Below, piece after piece: positions 28,048 to 36,381 of a stretch of DNA of 64,000 bases; the stretch's first letter is position 1; each line of letters starts with the position of its first letter. The stretch is from the NCBI RefSeq assembly GCF_900100185.1, contig NZ_FNEN01000007.1:91939-155938 (forward strand). Reading direction: 5' to 3'. The translations under genes were made by a program, and so were the position numbers. Below the pieces are notes generated by a model. The model did not search any database. It saw only the letters and a program-made list of their open reading frames with translations, and had not been told where the DNA came from. Source of the DNA: Natribacillus halophilus. GTDB taxonomy: Bacteria; Bacillota; Bacilli; Bacillales; Marinococcaceae.

Positions 28048-28092
28048 AAGCGTTGTGTGCGAATAATGTGCCGTACACAACGCTTTATTTTT
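28048..28092. terminator. Bidirectional terminator
   Basis: GCGTTGTGT/ACACAACGC (9 bp, extended by AA/TT) with a 16-nt loop and T-run TTTATTTTTTT. It separates the convergent small gene and the S9 peptidase gene. Confidence 0.8.
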
Positions 28093-30072
28093 TTATAAAT
28101 AGTGGTCGAACCACTGAACGATTTCCTCGAGACGCGCTCGTCGCAAGCGCGGAGGGCCATTGCGGCTCAGTTCATGATTCGCTTCGGGGAAACGAACGAA
28201 AACGGCTTCTTTATCGTAATACTTGAGTACCGTGAACCACTGTTCCGCCTGTTCAATCGGACAGCGCAGGTCATTTTCCCCGTGCAAAATGAGCAGCGGT
28301 GTCTCTACGTCCCGCGCATATTTTAACGGTGAATGATCCCATAATTTTTCCGGATCATCAAGTAAATGCGCGCCGATTTCCCATTTCGTAAAATAATAGC
28401 CGATATCACTTACGCCGTAGAAGCTGAGCCAATTGGCTATTGAGCGCTGTGTCACAGCAGCTTTGAAGCGATTGGTGTGCGTGACGATCCAATTCGTCAT
28501 AAACCCGCCGTAACTTCCGCCTGTCACCCCTAAACGCGTGTCATCTATAAAAGAATACCGGTCCAGTGTGTTATCGAGGAATGCCATGAGATCGGAATAG
28601 TCTTTGCCGCCGTAATCCCCGCGTACGGCATCGACAAACGGTTGACCGTAACCGTGGCTGCCGCGCGGATTCGTATACAGGACAGCATACCCTTTCCCCG
28701 CCAGCACTTGTAATTCATGAAAGAAAGAATAACCATACATGGCATGCGGGCCGCCATGGATTTCCAGAATGAGCGGGTATTTTTTCTTCGGATCGAAATC
28801 GTAAGGATAAAGGAGCCATCCTTCAAGCGTCCAGCCGTCACTGGCTGTCACGTGGATGGTTTCGGGTGTCTGAAGCGAGAGCTCAGAAAGATAGGCGTCA
28901 TTTGCGAACGTTCGCTGAGTTATCGAACCATCCTCGAGCGAGAGGGTATAAAAGTTTCCTGGATCGGCGGGATGACTGATCCCCACGATAAGAATGGACG
29001 ATTTTGCATGTAACGAAAAGGTGTAGACATGGTCATCGTGTTCATAAATGGTTTGTATCTCCCCGTCGCCCGTCGTTTTAAAAATACCCGTACGACCGAG
29101 ACGGCTTGACGTGAATACGATCGAATGATCGTCGATCCACACAGGTCCCGGATTATGCTGTCCCGACTGAAAATCGCTGATCATGACATCTCCGATTTCA
29201 CGGTCAAACGCCGGGGTGAGCAGCTTTTTTTCACCGCTGGAGACATCAAAAGTCCATAATTGATTTTGCGTCGCACCGTCATGGGTATACGTATGGCCGA
29301 AACAGGCGATTTGCGTGCCGTCCGGGGACCAGGAAATCCCATGATAGGTGCCTTCAGAGGCCGTGAGCTGGCGTGGTTTTTCACCGTTTTGCAGCGGCTG
29401 GATAAAGATATCCTGTCCGATGTGGCTATCGCCCTGAAAGTTCGCTGTGAAGACAATCGCGCGGCTGTCAGGGGACCAGCCGCCCACCGTGTGATCCACC
29501 GCGTCCTCCGTGAGTGGTGTACTCGTTTTGTTCTCGACATCAAAAAGGATCAGTTGCTTACTTTTATGATCATGGAGTCCCGCGGCGTCTGATTTGTATT
29601 TAAGACGTTCAATTTTCAGCGGGTTTTTTTCTTTTTGTCGCTCATGCTTTGTTTTTTCCACTTGCTCCGAGAAGGCAACATCCGGATCGACATTGGCCGC
29701 GAACAAAATGTAACGACCATCCGGCGACCAGTGGGGTTTGCCGGCTCCGTGCTCTAAGTAAGTCAACTGCTTGGGAGCGCCTCCGTTTGTGGACATGCTC
29801 CAAAGCTGATCGGTGCCGCTGCGATTGGATAAAAAGATGATCGATTGATCGTCCGGGGAAAACCGCGGGAAGCGGTCGTTGACATTCCCGAATGTCCATT
29901 GCCGAGGATCTCCCTCATGCAGACCTTGCGTATAAATGTGTTCATTGTAGTCTTGATTCTCGTTTATGATTCGTCCGGTAAACACATACATGTTTCCCGT
30001 GTGCGAAATTTGTGGATCGGAATACTGTACTAATGAAAATAAGTCCTCAATCTCAACGGCACGTTTTGTCAT
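28093..30072 (-). CDS. S9-family prolyl oligopeptidase / acylaminoacyl-peptidase
   Basis: A 659-residue serine peptidase: N-terminal beta-propeller with WD40-like PD repeats (SPDGRYILFAA, SPDSRAIVFTA, SPDGTQIACFG) and a C-terminal alpha/beta hydrolase catalytic domain. The nucleophile is in GGSYGGFMTNW, the acid in HGENDLRCP and the histidine in EANHELSR. HGGPHAMYG provides the oxyanion hole. No signal peptide, so it is cytoplasmic and likely trims short or N-acylated peptides. Of three consecutive ATGs the last (30072) is 7 nt from the GGGGGA site and was chosen. Confidence 0.92.
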   Translation of the reverse strand: MTKRAVEIEDLFSLVQYSDPQISHTGNMYVFTGRIINENQDYNEHIYTQGLHEGDPRQWTFGNVNDRFPRFSPDDQSIIFLSNRSGTDQLWSMSTNGGAPKQLTYLEHGAGKPHWSPDGRYILFAANVDPDVAFSEQVEKTKHERQKEKNPLKIERLKYKSDAAGLHDHKSKQLILFDVENKTSTPLTEDAVDHTVGGWSPDSRAIVFTANFQGDSHIGQDIFIQPLQNGEKPRQLTASEGTYHGISWSPDGTQIACFGHTYTHDGATQNQLWTFDVSSGEKKLLTPAFDREIGDVMISDFQSGQHNPGPVWIDDHSIVFTSSRLGRTGIFKTTGDGEIQTIYEHDDHVYTFSLHAKSSILIVGISHPADPGNFYTLSLEDGSITQRTFANDAYLSELSLQTPETIHVTASDGWTLEGWLLYPYDFDPKKKYPLILEIHGGPHAMYGYSFFHELQVLAGKGYAVLYTNPRGSHGYGQPFVDAVRGDYGGKDYSDLMAFLDNTLDRYSFIDDTRLGVTGGSYGGFMTNWIVTHTNRFKAAVTQRSIANWLSFYGVSDIGYYFTKWEIGAHLLDDPEKLWDHSPLKYARDVETPLLILHGENDLRCPIEQAEQWFTVLKYYDKEAVFVRFPEANHELSRNGPPRLRRARLEEIVQWFDHYL

Positions 30073-30179
30073 CATCATTCCCCCATTGTTTTTGTCTGCA
30101 TGTGTGTATTCCCTGATTACGGGATAATTAATCATCATGCTTTCTCGCAAAAATTGTCCGAACTTTAATATGAGAACAC

Positions 30180-30208
30180 TTGTTTTATTATGCGAAGCGT
30201 GGTATACT
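30180..30208 (+). promoter_or_regulatory. Sigma-A promoter of the Rpn gene
   Basis: TTGTTT (30180-30185), 17-nt spacer, TATACT (30203-30208). It leads to a roughly 75-nt leader in which CCACATC (30248-30254) pairs with GATGTGG (30278-30284), placing the ribosome-site region AAGAAGGA within the hairpin, so translation may be structurally restrained. Confidence 0.6.
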
Positions 30209-30291
30209 ATGGATTAAGATATCCCGCAGTTGTTCACTCCATGGCGACCACATCGTGGATATTCATAATTAAAGAAGGATGTGGTAAAATA

Positions 30292-31176
30292 ATGACAAAT
30301 ACGATGCCAGTGCTCGTACGGGAAGAACCCGCCCAGCATTTGGACCATGACGGCCTTTGGAAAAAAGTGATCACCGATCTGTTCGAACCATTCATGCTAT
30401 TTTTTGCTCCCGATCTTTACGAACAACTGGATTGGAGCAAGCAACCGGACTCACTGGAACAGGAACTGCAAGACGGTAAAGAACAGTGGATTCTTGTTCA
30501 TGTTGAGGTCCAACGCGACAAAGAAGATGATTTTGCGGAACGAATGTTTCAATATTTTTACCGTATTTTCGACAAGTACAACCAAAAGATCTATGCCATT
30601 GCTCTCCTCACCGATGCTGACCGGTCGTTCCATCCCACATCCTACGACTACCATTTCCACGGAACGAATCTAACCTACGCCTACAACACCTATAAGATTT
30701 GGCATGAGGATGAAGAAACGCTACTGCATTCAAGCAACCCTTTTGCCCTCGTCGTATTAGCCGGTAAATACGCGCTAAAAAGCGAAAAAAACGCCGATGA
30801 CCGCTATCAATTCAAACGCCGGCTGTTCGATTTGATCATCCGTCACAAGAACTACTCAGAAGCGTATACCTATTCGTTGTTTTCGTTTGTTGATTATTTA
30901 TTGACCGTGCCGGAGGAAATGAACCAAAAGCTGCAAGAAGAGTTCGAATCCAGAGCCGAAGAGGAGGTGATCCTCATGCATAATACTTCATTTCCCGAGC
31001 CCCCGACATTAAAGCCCATATTTGATAAGTTGAGACGGGAAGAAGAGGAAGTAAAAAGACAAAATACAAAAGAAATTGCTGAAGCAATGTTACAGGAGGG
31101 ACTTCCGATTGCAACAGTTATTAAAGTGACAGGTCTTAATGAAGATGAGCTAGATGAAATTCAGAATCAGAATTAA
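30292..31176 (+). CDS. Rpn-family nuclease/putative transposase (PD-(D/E)XK)
   Basis: A 294-residue protein of the recombination-promoting nuclease (Rpn, YhgA-like) family. The N-terminal half starts KKVITDLFEPFMLFFAPDLY and has the active-site strand VHVEVQRDKEDDFAERMFQY typical of the Rpn PD-(D/E)XK domain. The C-terminal ~66 residues form a charged helix and a small IAEAMLQEGLPIATVIKVTG segment. Rpn proteins are toxic DNases implicated in phage defence. A perfect ribosome site (GAGGAGGTGA) precedes an in-frame internal ATG at 30976, which would produce the C-terminal 66 residues separately. Start at ATG 30292; an ATG at 30190 overlaps the promoter. Confidence 0.85.
   Translation: MTNTMPVLVREEPAQHLDHDGLWKKVITDLFEPFMLFFAPDLYEQLDWSKQPDSLEQELQDGKEQWILVHVEVQRDKEDDFAERMFQYFYRIFDKYNQKIYAIALLTDADRSFHPTSYDYHFHGTNLTYAYNTYKIWHEDEETLLHSSNPFALVVLAGKYALKSEKNADDRYQFKRRLFDLIIRHKNYSEAYTYSLFSFVDYLLTVPEEMNQKLQEEFESRAEEEVILMHNTSFPEPPTLKPIFDKLRREEEEVKRQNTKEIAEAMLQEGLPIATVIKVTGLNEDELDEIQNQN
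30976..31176 (+). CDS. Intragenic C-terminal product of the Rpn gene (RpnS-like, probable antitoxin)
   Basis: In frame with the Rpn gene, ATG 30976 lies 5 nt after GAGGAGGTGA, a near-consensus ribosome site unusual inside a coding region. The product would be 66 residues starting MHNTSFPEPPTLKPIF. Published work on E. coli rpn genes showed that such an internally started small protein (RpnS) blocks toxicity of the full-length nuclease (RpnL). The same function here is inference; what is seen is the site, the frame and a separate duplicated copy with the same 66-residue length downstream. Confidence 0.6.
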   Translation: MHNTSFPEPPTLKPIFDKLRREEEEVKRQNTKEIAEAMLQEGLPIATVIKVTGLNEDELDEIQNQN

Positions 31177-31262
31177 GGAAAGTTAAAAGCAGGTTTGGAA
31201 ATTGCAGCCAGCCTGCTTCTTTTCACTCCTGAAAACCCATAGCCGAAGAGGAGGTGAGCCTC

Positions 31263-31463
31263 ATGTATAATACTTCATTTCCCGACCCACCGACGTTCAA
31301 ACCTGTATTTGAAAAGCTGAGAAGGGAAGAAGAGGAAATAAAAAGACAAAATACAAAAGAAATTGCTGAAGCAATGTTACAGGAAGGACTTCCGATTGCA
31401 ACAGTTATTAAAGTGACAGGTCTTAATGAAGATGAGCTAGATGAAATTCAGCATCAGAATTAA
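31263..31463 (+). CDS. Free-standing copy of the Rpn C-terminal domain (RpnS-like)
   Basis: A 66-residue ORF, MYNTSFPDPPTFKPVFEKLR then a charged helix and the same IAEAMLQEGLPIATVIKVTG core as the Rpn C-terminus. It has its own ribosome site GAGGAGGTGAGCCTC before the ATG; a GTG at 31254 is less likely. Differences from the Rpn copy are mostly conservative (H/Y, E/D, I/V, D/E, V/I, N/H) and there is no stop or frameshift, suggesting it is maintained as a gene, not debris. A second antitoxin dose is a plausible role. Confidence 0.6.
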   Translation: MYNTSFPDPPTFKPVFEKLRREEEEIKRQNTKEIAEAMLQEGLPIATVIKVTGLNEDELDEIQHQN

Positions 31464-31521
31464 AGAAAGTTAAAAGCAGGTTTGGAAATTGCAGCCAGCC
31501 CGCTCAATTGTTTTCGGCCAT

Positions 31522-31548
31522 AAAAAACTTCCAACCAGTGGTTGGAAG
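31522..31548 (-). terminator. Terminator of the CwlC-like amidase gene
   Basis: On the minus strand CTTCCAACCA/TGGTTGGAAG is followed by TTTTTTA. It lies 17 nt past the amidase stop codon. Confidence 0.85.
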
Positions 31549-31564
31549 CATTCACGTACCCGCT

Positions 31565-32659
31565 TTATCCGCCCAATGCGCCATGCGTCTCCGGGCCTGG
31601 AATCCCATCCACGCCGATGCCGGCGTCTTGCTGGAACCTGCGCACCGCTCCGGACGTTTCGGAACCAAAAATACCGTCAACCCCGAATTGCGGCAAGCTG
31701 TATCCGAGATCAACCAAGCGTTGTTGCAACTCTTCGACGTGATCGCCTTGATCGCCAGCGCTGATGATCGCTCCATCCCAGTGTTGAAAGCGAAAAGCCA
31801 TGTCAACATCGCCTTCTAATGCGCCATGCGTCTCCGGCCCCGGAATGCCATCCACGCCGATGCCGGCGTCTTGCTGAAACCTTCGCACCGCTCCGGACGT
31901 TTCGGAACCAAAAATACCGTCAATTCCGAACTGCGGCAGACTGTAACCGAGGTTAACCAAGCGTTCCTGTACTTCTTCGACGTGATCACCTTGATCGCCA
32001 TCGCCGATGATCGCTCCGTTCCAGTGTTGGAACGTAAAGCCATCATCACCGTTATCGTCGTTTCCGTTCTCATCATCGCCATCACCGTCACCATTATCAA
32101 TCGGCGTTAAACCTAAATAGTCGGCAACGGCTTCAGCATGTGCCGCGGCTACGGCTGAAATAAAAGCCGGATCTTGCAACAACTCGGCGTCTGCGGCATG
32201 ATCGATAAACAAATTTTCCGTCAAAATCGCGGTCATTTGCGTCTCCCTTAAGACATGGAAGTTGGCCGATTGCTGGCCGCGGTCGGGGATAGAAGCATCG
32301 TATCCCAGCATCTCATTTAAAATCTGCGGATGCATATCAGCCTGGAGATTATTCGCTCCCGTCGGGATGCTATTATGAATGTACGTCTCAAATCCTCGCG
32401 CGTTCCCATTAAAGGCATTGGCATGGATCGATATAAACACGTCAGCCCCCCAGTTGTTCGCGTTATCTGTCCGCGCTTGTAGGGAAACAGACGTATCATC
32501 GGTCCGGGACATTCGCCGATACATGCCCTCGTAATTTTGACGCAGATAAACGCTCATCTGGTAGCCAATATCGAGCACGATATCTTTCTCGGCCAATCCA
32601 TTCCCGGTCGCTCCCGTGTCATTACCGCCATGTCCCGGGTCAATATAGATTCTTTGCAA
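31565..32659 (-). CDS. N-acetylmuramoyl-L-alanine amidase, CwlC-like, with two peptidoglycan-binding domains
   Basis: A 364-residue Amidase_3 enzyme: catalytic domain about residues 1-185 with IDPGHGG (zinc His), E28 in the GLAEKD region, SIHANA (zinc His) and the catalytic Glu in TAILTENLFID; a D/G/N-rich acidic linker; then two PG_binding_1 domains about 81 residues apart (GIDGIFGSETSGAVRRFQ and GVDGIFGSETSGAVRRFQ). There is no signal peptide, as in CwlC, which lyses the mother cell late in sporulation. The TTG at 32659 gives MQRIYIDPGHGG and is 10 nt from AAAGGGG; a TTG three codons upstream is too close to the site. Confidence 0.88.
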   Translation of the reverse strand: MQRIYIDPGHGGNDTGATGNGLAEKDIVLDIGYQMSVYLRQNYEGMYRRMSRTDDTSVSLQARTDNANNWGADVFISIHANAFNGNARGFETYIHNSIPTGANNLQADMHPQILNEMLGYDASIPDRGQQSANFHVLRETQMTAILTENLFIDHAADAELLQDPAFISAVAAAHAEAVADYLGLTPIDNGDGDGDDENGNDDNGDDGFTFQHWNGAIIGDGDQGDHVEEVQERLVNLGYSLPQFGIDGIFGSETSGAVRRFQQDAGIGVDGIPGPETHGALEGDVDMAFRFQHWDGAIISAGDQGDHVEELQQRLVDLGYSLPQFGVDGIFGSETSGAVRRFQQDAGIGVDGIPGPETHGALGG

Positions 32660-32744
32660 AAAAGACAACCCCTTTCAATCTCTATATATGAAAGGGGTGG
32701 ACAAAAAGGGGCGGCTCCTGACGGACAGCGTATCACTCATTTTT

Positions 32745-33671
32745 TTATGAAAACCAGTTTATTGTCCGCGCAAGCCCTTCGTCAAAAGAGACGGTGGGGC
32801 GATAACCGATTAACGCCTCGGCGCGTTGAAGATCGGCTAACGAGTGTTTCACATCTCCCGTACGTTCAGATGTATAGATGGGTTGAACATCCTTTCCCAG
32901 TTTTTCATTGATTTTTTTGACGAGCTGATTTAAAGTCCAACGCTTACCACTGCCAATGTTGATGACTTCCCCTTGCAATTTCGGTGCTTTTGCGGCCAAC
33001 ATGTTCGCTGCCACGACATTATCAACATAGGTGAAGTCCCGTGATTGCTTGCCATCACCATAAATCGTAGGCGGTTGATCCTGTAATATCGCGCTGATAA
33101 ACGCGGGGATAACCGCTGCATACTCGGATTGCGGATCCTGTCCGGGGCCGAAAACATTGAAGTACCGTAGAGACACCGTTTCCAGTCCGAAGCTTTCATA
33201 AAAGGCTTTGCAATAATGCTCGCCCGCGTATTTGCTAACCGCATAAGGAGACATAGGTTTACCCGCCTGCTTCTCTTTTTTCGGAAGTTCTTCGCCATCC
33301 CCGTATGCGGAGGACGAAGCAGCATAAATAAAGCGATCAACGTTTTCCGCAACGGCTGCCTGTAAAAGCTGCAGCGTTCCCGTTACATTGGCATGGTTCG
33401 TTTGGATGGGATGTTCGATGGACTTTGGAACCGAAGGGATCGCCCCTTGATGAAAGATGATGTCGACATCTTTAACTGCTTTTTTAACGACATGAGGATC
33501 GGTGAAATCGCCATCGATGAGTTCGATGTCATCATGGCAGACGCGTAGATTATCCCCATTACCTGTGTTGAAATTGTCAAGAACTTTGACGTTTGCCCCT
33601 TGCGAAACCAACGCTTGAACGAGATTGGAGCCAATAAACCCGGCCCCGCCGGTGACGAGATAACGTACCAC
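32745..33671 (-). CDS. NAD-dependent nucleotide-sugar epimerase (UDP-hexose/HexNAc 4-epimerase-like)
   Basis: A 308-residue extended short-chain dehydrogenase. The Rossmann motif TGGAGFIGSN is at residues 7-16, the catalytic serine lies in AASSSAYGDGE and the Tyr-Lys pair in YAVSKYAGE. NVFGPGQDP and YGDGKQSRDFTYVDN are typical of UDP-glucose or UDP-GlcNAc 4-epimerases (WbpP-like). Start is a GTG about 10 nt after AAAGGAGG. Lying beside glycosyltransferases and a UDP-sugar dehydrogenase (38113-39411), it probably supplies precursors for a surface glycan. Confidence 0.88.
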   Translation of the reverse strand: MVRYLVTGGAGFIGSNLVQALVSQGANVKVLDNFNTGNGDNLRVCHDDIELIDGDFTDPHVVKKAVKDVDIIFHQGAIPSVPKSIEHPIQTNHANVTGTLQLLQAAVAENVDRFIYAASSSAYGDGEELPKKEKQAGKPMSPYAVSKYAGEHYCKAFYESFGLETVSLRYFNVFGPGQDPQSEYAAVIPAFISAILQDQPPTIYGDGKQSRDFTYVDNVVAANMLAAKAPKLQGEVINIGSGKRWTLNQLVKKINEKLGKDVQPIYTSERTGDVKHSLADLQRAEALIGYRPTVSFDEGLARTINWFS

Positions 33672-33793
33672 CCTGAACAAACCTCCTTTCCGGGTATCGT
33701 ATGTCGCTATGCCCCTGGTGAAATAGACAAGGATGGAAAATCGCACGATTTGGGGAAAAGTTCATATCATTAGCAGTGGAGGAGGCGTTGATC

Positions 33794-34762
33794 ATGGGTA
33801 GCCACTTGCTCGTGTATGATTACGATTGGTGGGTTCTTGGGCAAAAAGCGAAGATCATCCAACGCTTTCATCCGGACCTTGATATTATGTCGATAAAAGA
33901 AATCACGGCGTTAACAAACAAAAGAGGCGCCAACTATATCAATACGCGTTACGAGCAAATCGCAACGCTCGGTTTAGGGATTGCGCAAATCCTTATACGG
34001 CTGCACATTCGCGTCGATGCCTCCCAGATTGGATCTTACAATTACATAACGAAAAACCATCAAACGTTTCGGGAATGGCAAGATGTCGCCAAGCCCAATC
34101 ATTCCTTCAGCAAACAAGTCATGACGAAACCTGACCAGTTGGGAGCGATTAATCCAAACTTAGCCCTTGAAGTAAAGAAACAACTGCCCCATAAAAATGT
34201 CACCTATCTTCGTCCCTTCGTCGACAGCGACCGTTTTCATCCCGCCGCGACCCGGCAACAGCCAAAAGAAATGGTCATCGGTTGGGTCGGGAACGAACAT
34301 CGAAAAGTAAAAAATTACCACACATTATACCGCGCGATCGTCAAAGCTTTTCGCAATCATCCCCACGTCACATTTGTGGAAGCCACCCGTTCCTCGCCCG
34401 TCCAGACACACGAGATGCCGGGCTTTTACAGAAACCTCGACCTGCTGTTAATTACGTCCTCGAATGAAGGGGGACCGGCGCCTGCCCTGGAAGCTTATGC
34501 CTGTGGCGTGCCTGTCCTGTCCACGAATGTCGGGTATGTGCAAGCCGTGGCCGGCCCCCGCAATAAATCCCTCATCCTAAACAGTAAAAATCCCAAGCCT
34601 TTTGTAAAAAAAATCGAGGAACTAAGCAAAGATCAGGATTTACACGCGTCGTTGAAAAAAGAAGCGAGAGATCATATTGTCAATCATTTTACCGTAGAGA
34701 AGGCTATTGGCGTTTGGCTGAAAACATTATTTAATGTTAGCCCATTTTTCCCAAAGGAATGA
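33794..34762 (+). CDS. Glycosyltransferase, GT-B fold (family 4-like)
   Basis: A 322-residue GT-B glycosyltransferase. The C-terminal half carries MVIGWVGNEHRKVKNY (nucleotide-binding start) and SSNEGGPAPALEAYACGVPV, the E-x7-E family-1/4 signature. The N-terminal domain (about 1-140) is unusual, with a stretch VDASQIGSYNYIT in place of the usual Gly-rich loop. The ATG at 33794 follows GGAGGAGGCGTTGATC. It is divergent from the epimerase gene and first of a four-gene plus-strand run. Acceptor unknown. Confidence 0.8.
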   Translation: MGSHLLVYDYDWWVLGQKAKIIQRFHPDLDIMSIKEITALTNKRGANYINTRYEQIATLGLGIAQILIRLHIRVDASQIGSYNYITKNHQTFREWQDVAKPNHSFSKQVMTKPDQLGAINPNLALEVKKQLPHKNVTYLRPFVDSDRFHPAATRQQPKEMVIGWVGNEHRKVKNYHTLYRAIVKAFRNHPHVTFVEATRSSPVQTHEMPGFYRNLDLLLITSSNEGGPAPALEAYACGVPVLSTNVGYVQAVAGPRNKSLILNSKNPKPFVKKIEELSKDQDLHASLKKEARDHIVNHFTVEKAIGVWLKTLFNVSPFFPKE

Positions 34763-34835
34763 AACGGACCTAGGGCAAACTATTCACCCCGGCCATATCA
34801 TATAGAGTCAGTCCAACGAACAAGAAGGTGAAAAA

Positions 34836-35666
34836 ATGAGCCTTGCACCGATATGCATCACGGGGTTTGTCTATGGCATTTACACGAAATACATTCCCTT
34901 TTATATCTATAGCATTTTAAAAAGCTACCCTGATTACTATGTGAAAATCTTTACGGATACCCCGCTCTCGGCTCGCGAGCAGTCATGTCTGCGCATGATA
35001 AAACAACGGCTATCCAAGCGCTTTGAGGTCAAGGAAAATGATTTCGCGGATTTTAAAGTAAGAAGCATCGCGGAAGGGAAAGCGAGAAGATTTTTAATCC
35101 CCCGGCATGAATTTAGACATTTTGAAAATGTTTACGTGGGCGATGTTGATTTTCTGCTCGTTAGAGAAAGTCCGTCGCTTTTGGCATCCCATTTGCAGCA
35201 CTGTGAAAACATCGGTTTGCCATATAGCAATCAAATTCGGCCCAACTCCAAACGGTTGACGGGATTACATTTTTTCAAGGTGCAGCCGTATTATGAGCAG
35301 GTGGAGCACCGGATCAAACACTATTTACATCATCACGGCGACTTGGCAGCAGCCTTTCAAACCATCAAAAGGGATGAAGAATTTTTATATAGACTGATGG
35401 AAGAAACGATCGGTTTCGGGCGCATGGACGTTCACCACTATCGCCCTCATCACGGCTTTCACTTGGGGATTTTGAGAAGCGGGTCGGCGCGATTTAAAGA
35501 CTATGTTAAAAATGGCCCCCAAAATGCTTTTCATCAACTTCCGGACTATGCAACGTTGAAAAAACAATTGCTGCAATACTTTGCGGATCCCCTGTTCACG
35601 GATATGAAAAACATCGTCGATGTTAAGGAGATTCGCAGATTACAGCAATGGTTGAGGCCGTACTAA
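34836..35666 (+). CDS. Hypothetical protein with GT-A-like features in the glycan cluster
   Basis: A 276-residue protein without a clearly recognised family. The start ICITGFVYGIYTKYIPFYIY and a later VYVGDVDFLLV (D-x-D) resemble GT-A glycosyltransferases that open with a short beta strand and use DxD to bind metal and sugar nucleotide. The region RPNSKRLTGLHFFKVQPYYE could be acceptor binding. AAGGTGAAAA precedes the ATG. Its place between glycosyltransferases supports, but does not prove, a transferase role. Confidence 0.6.
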   Translation: MSLAPICITGFVYGIYTKYIPFYIYSILKSYPDYYVKIFTDTPLSAREQSCLRMIKQRLSKRFEVKENDFADFKVRSIAEGKARRFLIPRHEFRHFENVYVGDVDFLLVRESPSLLASHLQHCENIGLPYSNQIRPNSKRLTGLHFFKVQPYYEQVEHRIKHYLHHHGDLAAAFQTIKRDEEFLYRLMEETIGFGRMDVHHYRPHHGFHLGILRSGSARFKDYVKNGPQNAFHQLPDYATLKKQLLQYFADPLFTDMKNIVDVKEIRRLQQWLRPY

Positions 35667-35680
35667 AGGAGGAAGCAGAG

Positions 35681-36376
35681 ATGATCAGCATCGGTATGGC
35701 GACGATGCCCAGTCGCTTCAAGAACCTAGCAATCACCATCCCGACACTCTTAAACCAGTGCGACCGCATGTATGTGCATGTGAACGGAGCCACGGATGCG
35801 CCCTCATTTTTAAAAAAAGAAAGCAAGATAAAACTTACTTTTTCCCATAAAAATAAAGGAGGACAAATGGCTTTCAAGGGTTTTCCCAAAACGAGCGGCT
35901 ATTATTTTTGTGTTGACGACGATCTCATGTACCCGGATGATTACGTGGAGAAAATGGTCGCGTTAATGATTGATTATGATGATGAAATCATCGCGTGTGT
36001 TCACGGATCCGATTTTGACCCTTACAAGCCAAGCAAAAACGTTTTCAAAAATAAAACGAATGCCCATGTATCCTACCAAGGCCTGGACGACCACGCTCGT
36101 GTTATGATCCCCGGTGTTGGCACGAGTGCCATGTCCACAAAAAAATTTAGTTTAAGCCCCACCGATTTTTATCCCCATAAAAATATGCGCGATGCTGTCG
36201 TCGCTTGTAAGGCGGCAAAAGCAGGCATGCCGGTGATGGCGATTAAAAGAGAGGCGAACTGGATCAAAAAAATTCCCATGCCAACCGAGATCAACAAAAA
36301 CGAAGCGTATTATGAAAACATCGATCGCTTAATCGCGAGGCACATCGAATATTTCAAACGGATAGCGGGAGGCTGA
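35681..36376 (+). CDS. Glycosyltransferase family 2-like protein
   Basis: A 231-residue protein starting MISIGMATMPSRFKNLAITI with the GT-A strand, and FCVDDDLMYPDDYV as the acidic metal-binding motif. VSYQGLDDHARVMIPGVGTSAMSTK is likely the acceptor side. Shorter than most GT2 enzymes. The start at 35681 follows AAAGGAGGAAGCAGAG and the preceding ORF stops just upstream. It is separated by 5 nt from the next glycosyltransferase gene. Confidence 0.7.
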   Translation: MISIGMATMPSRFKNLAITIPTLLNQCDRMYVHVNGATDAPSFLKKESKIKLTFSHKNKGGQMAFKGFPKTSGYYFCVDDDLMYPDDYVEKMVALMIDYDDEIIACVHGSDFDPYKPSKNVFKNKTNAHVSYQGLDDHARVMIPGVGTSAMSTKKFSLSPTDFYPHKNMRDAVVACKAAKAGMPVMAIKREANWIKKIPMPTEINKNEAYYENIDRLIARHIEYFKRIAGG

Positions 36377-36381
36377 TGGTT

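Larger units (their letters stand above)
30954..31504 (+). repeat. Tandem duplication of the Rpn 3' end (287-bp period)
   Basis: The segment 30954-31217 (GCCGAAGAGGAGGTGA to GCAGCCAGCCTGCT) is repeated at 31241-31504. The last ~180 bp of each copy are nearly identical, while the first ~75 bp after the ATG differ at many positions. Both copies keep the ribosome site, an ATG and a 66-codon frame. Confidence 0.9.
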
